Source: Argentina anserina
Taxonomy: Eukaryota; Streptophyta; Magnoliopsida; Rosales; Rosaceae
Direction: 5' to 3'
Length of the DNA: 64,000 nucleotides
Assembly (NCBI RefSeq): GCF_933775445.1
Contig: NC_065877.1
Location: 11,160,001-11,224,000, forward strand
The translations under genes and the position numbers were made by a program. Every line of letters begins with the position of its first letter. Position 1 is the first letter of the stretch. The notes beneath the pieces were generated by a model. It made no database searches and had not been told where the DNA came from. It saw only the letters and a program-made list of their open reading frames with translations. This document shows, piece after piece, positions 58,631-64,000 of this stretch.

Positions 58631-59128
58631 TCCCCAACAAAAGAACCACCAACCAAAATCGACAGAAGCTAGTAGTTGCCAAACTCAATAACACCCATCA
58701 CACTAAGAACCCATTTTACCCATCTCTCAGTAAAATCTGCTAAGCCTATCATCTGGATGTCACAAAAAGATAAGTAAAATCAGGATCCATCAATGACAAA
58801 TATACCAATGTCTAGCATAAAATTCAGGACCATCATCTAAACAATCAAAACTCAAAAACCCAGGTCAAAGTTTCAAACTTTCAATCCAAATCAGTGAGTT
58901 TTCACTACTATTAGTGACAAGCATATACTTGATTCTCATGACAGTCTGGTAGTTTGCGGGTTACATGCATGTTGATATAAATTTCAAAACTTTTCATAGG
59001 ATCGATATCAAACTAGGTTACCCATTTCCGCAAATTCAACAATGAACAGTAATCCAACCACAGAGATTACAATCGTGATGAAAACGAGAAAGGGAGAGAG
59101 AAAAGTGAGAATCGGGGATGAGTTTTAC
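58631..59128 (-). other. Probable 5' UTR intron of the F-box gene
   Basis: Minus-strand sequence from the donor CAG|GTAAAACTC (exon end 59129) to an undefined acceptor shortly before the ATG. It is AT-rich with no coding potential. Confidence 0.5.
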
Positions 59129-59334
59129 CTGACGGCCATGGTTGAAATTCGAAAGTTTACAGTGTGAATCCAATCCGGAGGAGAGAAGAAGGATCGATCG
59201 AAATGGAGAATTTGAATGGGTGAAAGAAGATGAAGAATGAGAAGAGAATTGGGGGACAGAAAGGAAGGTATGGGAAATTGGGAATGGGGGAGAGTATTGG
59301 CGACGTGTGAAGAGCCCCCCCTACATGTTGACAT
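59129..59334 (-). other. Probable 5' leader exon of the F-box gene
   Basis: The CT-rich minus-strand leader is followed by ACCATGGCCGTCAG, ending exactly at a strong donor site. The ATG in it sits in good context, so an upstream or alternative N-terminal start is possible if the frame joins; I could not fix the acceptor. The short frame called on this strand is leader sequence, not a protein. Confidence 0.55.
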
Positions 59335-59668
59335 TTTGGTCTATTTGGAGAATTTTCTGTTTTTTGTTTTTGGCAATAAAAATTAATAATGAATAGAATT
59401 TTGATTCTTTCTTTTGTTTTTAGAAGGAGAATAGGAGATGTTTACATATGACAACTCCGACAGTCCGCAGCTTTTACATGTACAATAACAGAAGTTTCAT
59501 ACAATTCAATAAGCACAAATACTACTGGTATATGTTAACACCTGGAATCAACTTGTTTACAAAGATGATGAATTTGAGAACTATTTCGGCGGTGATTATC
59601 ACATGCCACCAACAGGACAAAAGTTGTTAGTCAAAGTATTTCGCTCATCGCAAGTTGGCCATAATTGC

Positions 59669-62378
59669 TTAGGAGCTGCTCTGCTTAGTAGCTCCAGTAC
59701 TACCAGTTGTCATGAAAGATTCACCACAGCCGCATTGTCCTTTTGAGTTGGGATTGATAAATATAAACTCAGACCTGCCAAAACAAAAACCTTAGTGTGA
59801 ACAAATGAGGAAGGGAAAACATAACTTGAGATCATCAACTTTCATTTAAACCAGTACAAACCCCTTATCAAGCAAGGAAAATACTCAAAATACTGATAAC
59901 ATTCAAAAGCTTTTATCAAACAAACAAGGAATCGATTCATCTCACTTTTAACGCAGACTAGTCCAATGTCCAGAATATATATACTATTTTATTCGGTCTA
60001 AACCACCATAATGACTACTGAGTCCATCTTAATTTGACGTTTGCTGTGAATATGCCCACATTGGCTCTCCTAACATTGAGATTAATGCACACTAGGTGAT
60101 CATATTTGATCAGCACAACAATATGCTACTAATGTGAATGGGGAATAATGAACACTCTTAGAATCACAACAGTCCACATCTAATGTGATTGGGGCACAAA
60201 ACCTGCTAAGAAGTGGGAAGAAGTGCTGCACAGTTTGGGTTGCTGACAGAAAACCTGGAATTTGTGGTGATCGTGAGGATAATGTACTCCTCTCTAATGA
60301 AACCAATGCTATGAAACAACATAAGTTCAGCCTGTTGCTTAAGGATCTACAGTTTGGTGAACTAACATGGAACAGATTCTGCTGTCCTAATTGACCCGGC
60401 TTGAATGCATTGTATTTGACAAAGAATCTGTGGAGGCACAAGTATATACATCCTTGGCCAGAAAAAGCAAACCCCTTATGCAAGCTATGATATCGCAGGC
60501 AGCGGTGGTTGTCACCACAAAGCTTAGCAGCTATAGTGTAAATAAAAAATCCAACATCCAATATTTAAATCATACATTTTGCAACCAATCCCAGTTTATC
60601 AAGAACACCAATTCAGCTTGTCATCCACCAAAATTTTGTGGTCAACATCAAATTGTGATATATTGCTTTAGAGATTTATGGGTTTAATCATACACCCTTT
60701 CACCACAATCTCGTAGTTAAAAGATTTAACAGACCTATGGGTAGTTAAACTCCAAATCAGTTGTACTTTTCAGCAAATCACCACAAGGTATAATCAAGGT
60801 TTACATACTTGCCAACCAAAAACGATTGAACCAGCTTATTCCCTACGTTGCTCAAGATATTGACATATCAAGCTGAGAAAACATAAACCTAAGAGGAAAG
60901 GTAACAGTGGATGACCAACAATTCAGGTTAATTAGTACTGCTAAGGACTCCAACTTTCAAACTCCAAGGGATCAGGTAATTAACTTTTACTTTTATATGA
61001 AATTCATGGCATGTTCAAGGGATTTTTCTAGCTCATCTTAGGGTTTAGGGTCTTAACATAACACCGCTCATCTGTCCAAGAGTTTTTAAGATTATGTCGA
61101 GAAAACCTGAAACCTAGTCAGAAATAAGTAGTCCTACAACTAACAGATAGAGCATGAGCAGCATTGAACATCTCACTCTGTATACCCATCAATAATGGCA
61201 ATAGCAGGGGACAGTCAATTGAACATCTTGGCATATTTACATGCTTCTTTAGCATCATTCAGATATTTCTGACTGGTTACATAGAAACTGAATCAAAGTT
61301 AACATGAAACTCTATAAGCCTCTGTATCAGATGAAAAATGTTAAATTGTTTATCGACTCTCACTCTTTTTTAGACATCGTGAAACTAAAGCCATATGCAT
61401 GAGAATCAGGTTAATCCTGGAACGCCAAATTGGCTTGGTGGATTTCCAATAGATTATACTTCCCCGAAAAGTTTAGCAGGATACTTACACAAACAAGCTG
61501 AAAACGTTAACCGGATTCTCTCAAGGCTTGACCATACTCACTACAGATATAAAAATGAAACCGAAGGTCCATTTTTCATTATATCATTGAATTGAATTCC
61601 TAATAAAAAAATTCCCAGTAGCCAACCAGATGGTAACAAACTAAAGATGACGTAAAGTCATGACAAACAAGAATACCCTAACCAATAATCCCAGCAACAG
61701 CACACCGGCATTTTCACCCCCTCTAAAACTCTCAAGTCTGATGCCTGAAGTCTTTGCTTTGCACGTACCAATGTCTTCTGACTCTTTGCACCAGCTATTT
61801 CATTTCTACCACACGAAATCATTAATCACCTCCAACCCAGTTTTCTCTATACTAAAAAGTAAACTAACTAAGCATATCAACGAAACCAAACCGCAATTTC
61901 TTAATCCTCAATAATAATAAATGAGCAACTTGTGTATCTCAATTTGTAATCAACCACAAACGAATTGAGCAACGAGGCTAACCTGAGTTTGTCATCAACA
62001 AAATCCATCTTGGTTCCAATCACATGCATCAGAGCCTTTGGATCGATCAATATCTTCACGCCTTTATCTTCAACCAACTCGTCGAACTTTCCTTTATCAT
62101 CTACAAATCCACCACAAATTAACAAAAGCTATCAACATCACAATCATCAAAACCAAAATCCGAGCACATAAACCCGGCCGTCAAGCCTCACCGGCGTAAT
62201 TCAGAGTATACGACAACCCGTTGCAGCCACGCGACTTGACCCCAAGCTTCAGATACGGCTGTTGCCGCTGCTCCAGCAGCTGCCGTATCCTAGACGCCGC
62301 CGCCTCCGTCAAGCTCACCGCTTGCTTCCTCGCCGCCGTCACCGTCCTCCCCGCCGCCGCCGCAATCTGCGAAGCCAT
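59669..62378 (-). CDS. Iron-sulfur assembly protein IscA-like, mitochondrial type
   Basis: Three minus-strand exons: 62378-62192, 62100-61983 and 59774-59669 (187, 118 and 106 bases), GT-AG at each joint, 136 aa. The family passes or holds iron-sulfur clusters during assembly. Residues 1-20 are basic and Ala-rich, like a targeting peptide. The HesB/IscA domain (about 20-120) contains [42 protein letters not shown] and GQCGCGESF, with all three cluster cysteines (52, 115 and 117). The length matches plant IscA-like 1. The start is the ATG at 62378; the frame opens two codons earlier with GTG. Intron 2 is 2.2 kb and contains no credible gene. Confidence 0.94.
59775..61982 (-). other. Intron 2 of the IscA-like gene
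   Basis: A 2.2-kb intron, unusually long for this gene. It contains a 153-codon minus-strand frame (60100-60561) with no recognisable domain and no splice or family support, which I regard as chance. No transposon termini were identified by eye. Confidence 0.7.
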
Positions 62379-62700
62379 CGCCACACCACCGCCTTCCTAA
62401 AATTTCTCTACGACGATCAAATTCTCTTCCCAGCCAAGCGTATAAGAGCCACTGAGGCTAGTTCCGTCATTTCACACCAAAGACTTGTTGCATCCACACT
62501 TTCACTTCCCACGTGGCGTGGCATAGATCAACACGTGCCGGCCCAATCTGTTACCCCATGGTTAACTAAACCTAACCGTGGTTTTAACACTCGGGTTAAT
62601 CTAATTAACGTCTATGTTTCAATCAACGCCGGATTTGAATCCCGCTCGGAACTAAATTTGAATTCGCAGATCGTAACCGACTCTTCACACGTGCGAAACA
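62379..62700. promoter_or_regulatory. Shared promoter region between the divergent IscA-like and POLYCHOME-type genes
   Basis: Only about 0.45 kb separates the IscA-like ATG from the likely start of the plus-strand leader. It contains GC-rich patches and no frame with support. A CT-rich leader follows (62755-62800). A bidirectional promoter is an inference from geometry. Confidence 0.45.
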
Positions 62701-64000
62701 TTTGGGGTTTCGGATTATAATACCGCTCATTTCTCACTTTCAAAATCCTCTTTCGACCTCTAAATCCCAAGCCTCTCTCTCTTTCTCTCTCAAAAGAGCT
62801 AAAACAAAGCCTCACCCAAACCCTAGATTAGTCCTAATTCAGGTAATTAACGTCTTTAATCTTTGCTTCTTCCGGTGGTGTAATGAATCAAGGTCTTATA
62901 ATCTTTGTACTGAGTGTGTTTCTTTCTTTTCTTCATCTGAATTTTTGGTTTTCAGATCGATCAAGATGCCGGCAGAGTCGCGATTCAGGCTGGAGAGGCA
63001 GTTCGACATCGCCGAGGCCTTTGCTCAGAGGCGCTCTGGCGGCGTCGGCATTCTCGTCGACGAGCGTCCCGAGCCAGCGGGGACTCCGGTGGCTCAGAGG
63101 CCGTTAGGGATTTGGGCCAGAGGTGGTGTTGTTGCGCCGAGCAGTTTGAGGACTCCAGGGACCGGAATCGGGCGTGGGCGAAGTGCTTTAGGGACGGTGA
63201 CTCCCGCCAGAGAGAATACGCCGCCGGCCGGAGGGTCTAGCCGGAGACGGGGAAGTGGATCGAACAGTGTGCTACCTTCTTGGTACCCAAGAACCCCTCT
63301 CCGTGATATAACTGCGATCACTAGGGTGAGGATCACTCTCCGAGTTCTTGGTTTGATTAGTTTAGCTTTATTGCTTGAAGAATCTAAGGGAATGAGCGCC
63401 AAATTTTGATAATTGGTTCGATACTTTGATGTTAATTGCAGTGTTCTTTAATTGGTTTGATGGAAATCTGAGTTTGTGTTATACGTGTAGTGATTTATGT
63501 CACATTATGCTGTTTGGTTGCCATAGATATAAGCCCAAAACTTAATCAAGCTTCTTGTTTGCTAATCGATATATGGGTCTTTGATTATTAGGCTTTACAT
63601 TGTTTTATACTTATCACTGTTTCATATATTGCCATTTGGTTCTGTGTTCAATACTTGCAGTATTTATTGAATAATGTGTTTCAGTTTTTTTGATGGAAAA
63701 TTCAAGTGTCTTGCACCTGTACTTAATCATGTCACGTTTTTCTGTATGGTCTCGATACTTTGTTGGGTTCAATTGGTTTGTTGATCAATTGTATGATTGG
63801 AGTCATTTCATGTCCCAGGCCTATATTGGCAGTGATTCATAGGTCACCACTTGGTTTTTCTTTGATCGGGGTCTCAGTCAGAGTTCTATTGTATTGATGT
63901 TGCGTATATGTGCTTCTCAGGTTTAGTGGGTTAGTTTTTCAACTAACCATGTTCCCTCTTTGCAGTCTTATAAAGTTATGAAACAAGTAGTGTTCATCAA
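62701..64000 (+). CDS. POLYCHOME/UVI4-type cell-cycle regulator (partial, continues past window)
   Basis: The leader exon runs to 62842 (donor AG|GTAATTAAC) and a 5' UTR intron spans 62843-62955. Coding starts at the ATG at 62966, and exon 1 ends at 63325 before GTGAGG (120 codons, phase 0). The protein begins MPAESRFRLERQFDIAEAF, then RRSGGVGILVDE and the conserved SVLPSWYPRTPLRDITAI, the POLYCHOME/UV-B-INSENSITIVE 4 signature. Family members inhibit the APC/C and restrain endoreduplication. The long intron from 63326 may run to or beyond 63965 (CTCTTTGCAG is an acceptor-like end). The open frame upstream of 62966 is intron read-through. Confidence 0.85.
63326..64000 (+). other. Intron 1 of the POLYCHOME-type gene (window end)
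   Basis: T-rich intronic sequence without coding support. TTTGCAG at about 63959-63965 is a plausible acceptor, followed by TCTTATAAAGTTATGAAAC to the window edge. Confidence 0.6.

Noticed and set aside
60100..60561. 153-aa minus-strand frame in IscA-like intron 2
   Set aside because: No recognisable domain, Cys/Ser-rich random composition, and it lies inside a well-supported intron.
62262..62720. 152-aa plus-strand frame rich in Arg and Pro
   Set aside because: Shadow of IscA-like exon 1 on the opposite strand, continuing into the promoter region.
62702..62965. N-terminal extension of the POLYCHOME-type frame upstream of 62966
   Set aside because: It crosses a clear 5' UTR intron (62843-62955); the family start fits the ATG at 62966.

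Overview
This 64-kb window is nuclear DNA from a flowering plant, a eudicot by its gene content (ABI5, an At1g67190-type F-box/LRR gene, an IscA-like gene and a POLYCHOME-type gene, all on plant GT-AG intron structures). A Rosaceae source would fit, but that is inference and cannot be proved from the sequence alone. Genes are sparse and transposons fill more than half of the window.

Region 1 (1-17084) is a decayed Ty1/copia retrotransposon whose left LTR is cut by the window edge. An Athila-type Ty3/gypsy element (5233-about 16074) has inserted into its reverse-transcriptase region. The Athila has a tRNA-Asp-type primer site, a broken gag-pol and a 24-bp minisatellite in its LTR. Its right LTR is truncated, and most of the copia RT is missing at the junction.

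Region 2 (17085-25651) holds unrecognised single-copy sequence, a 647-bp inverted-repeat transposon, the four-exon ABI5 gene (21927-23619) with a probable leader intron, and a 1.5-kb GC-rich repeat block flanked by 21-bp direct repeats.

Region 3 (25800-56065) is a dispersed cluster of LEA_2/NHL (NDR1/HIN1-like) membrane-anchored genes. Two are intact (27115-27678 and 52933-53511) and four are broken. Transposons have expanded the cluster. The largest is a 10-kb hAT-like element (29728-39682) filled with a tandem array of about 505-bp monomers, each with long inverted-repeat arms. The array includes a 3332-bp tandem duplication that looks identical between copies. A second block (about 42960-47032) has CACTA-type subterminal motifs and a TAGTG terminus. 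It carries fragments of three unrelated cellular genes: a thioredoxin-like 3-3 gene, a P5C dehydrogenase (ALDH12A) gene and an HD2-type (HDT) histone deacetylase gene. A minus-strand, repeat-bearing gene of unknown function (about 47304-48930) follows.

Region 4 (56066-64000) is ordinary gene space. It has an F-box/LRR gene (minus), an IscA-like iron-sulfur assembly gene (minus, three exons, long intron 2) and, head to head with the latter, the first exons of a POLYCHOME/UVI4-type cell-cycle gene (plus) that leaves the window. The housekeeping genes do not form a common pathway. The LEA_2 copies are related by local duplication.
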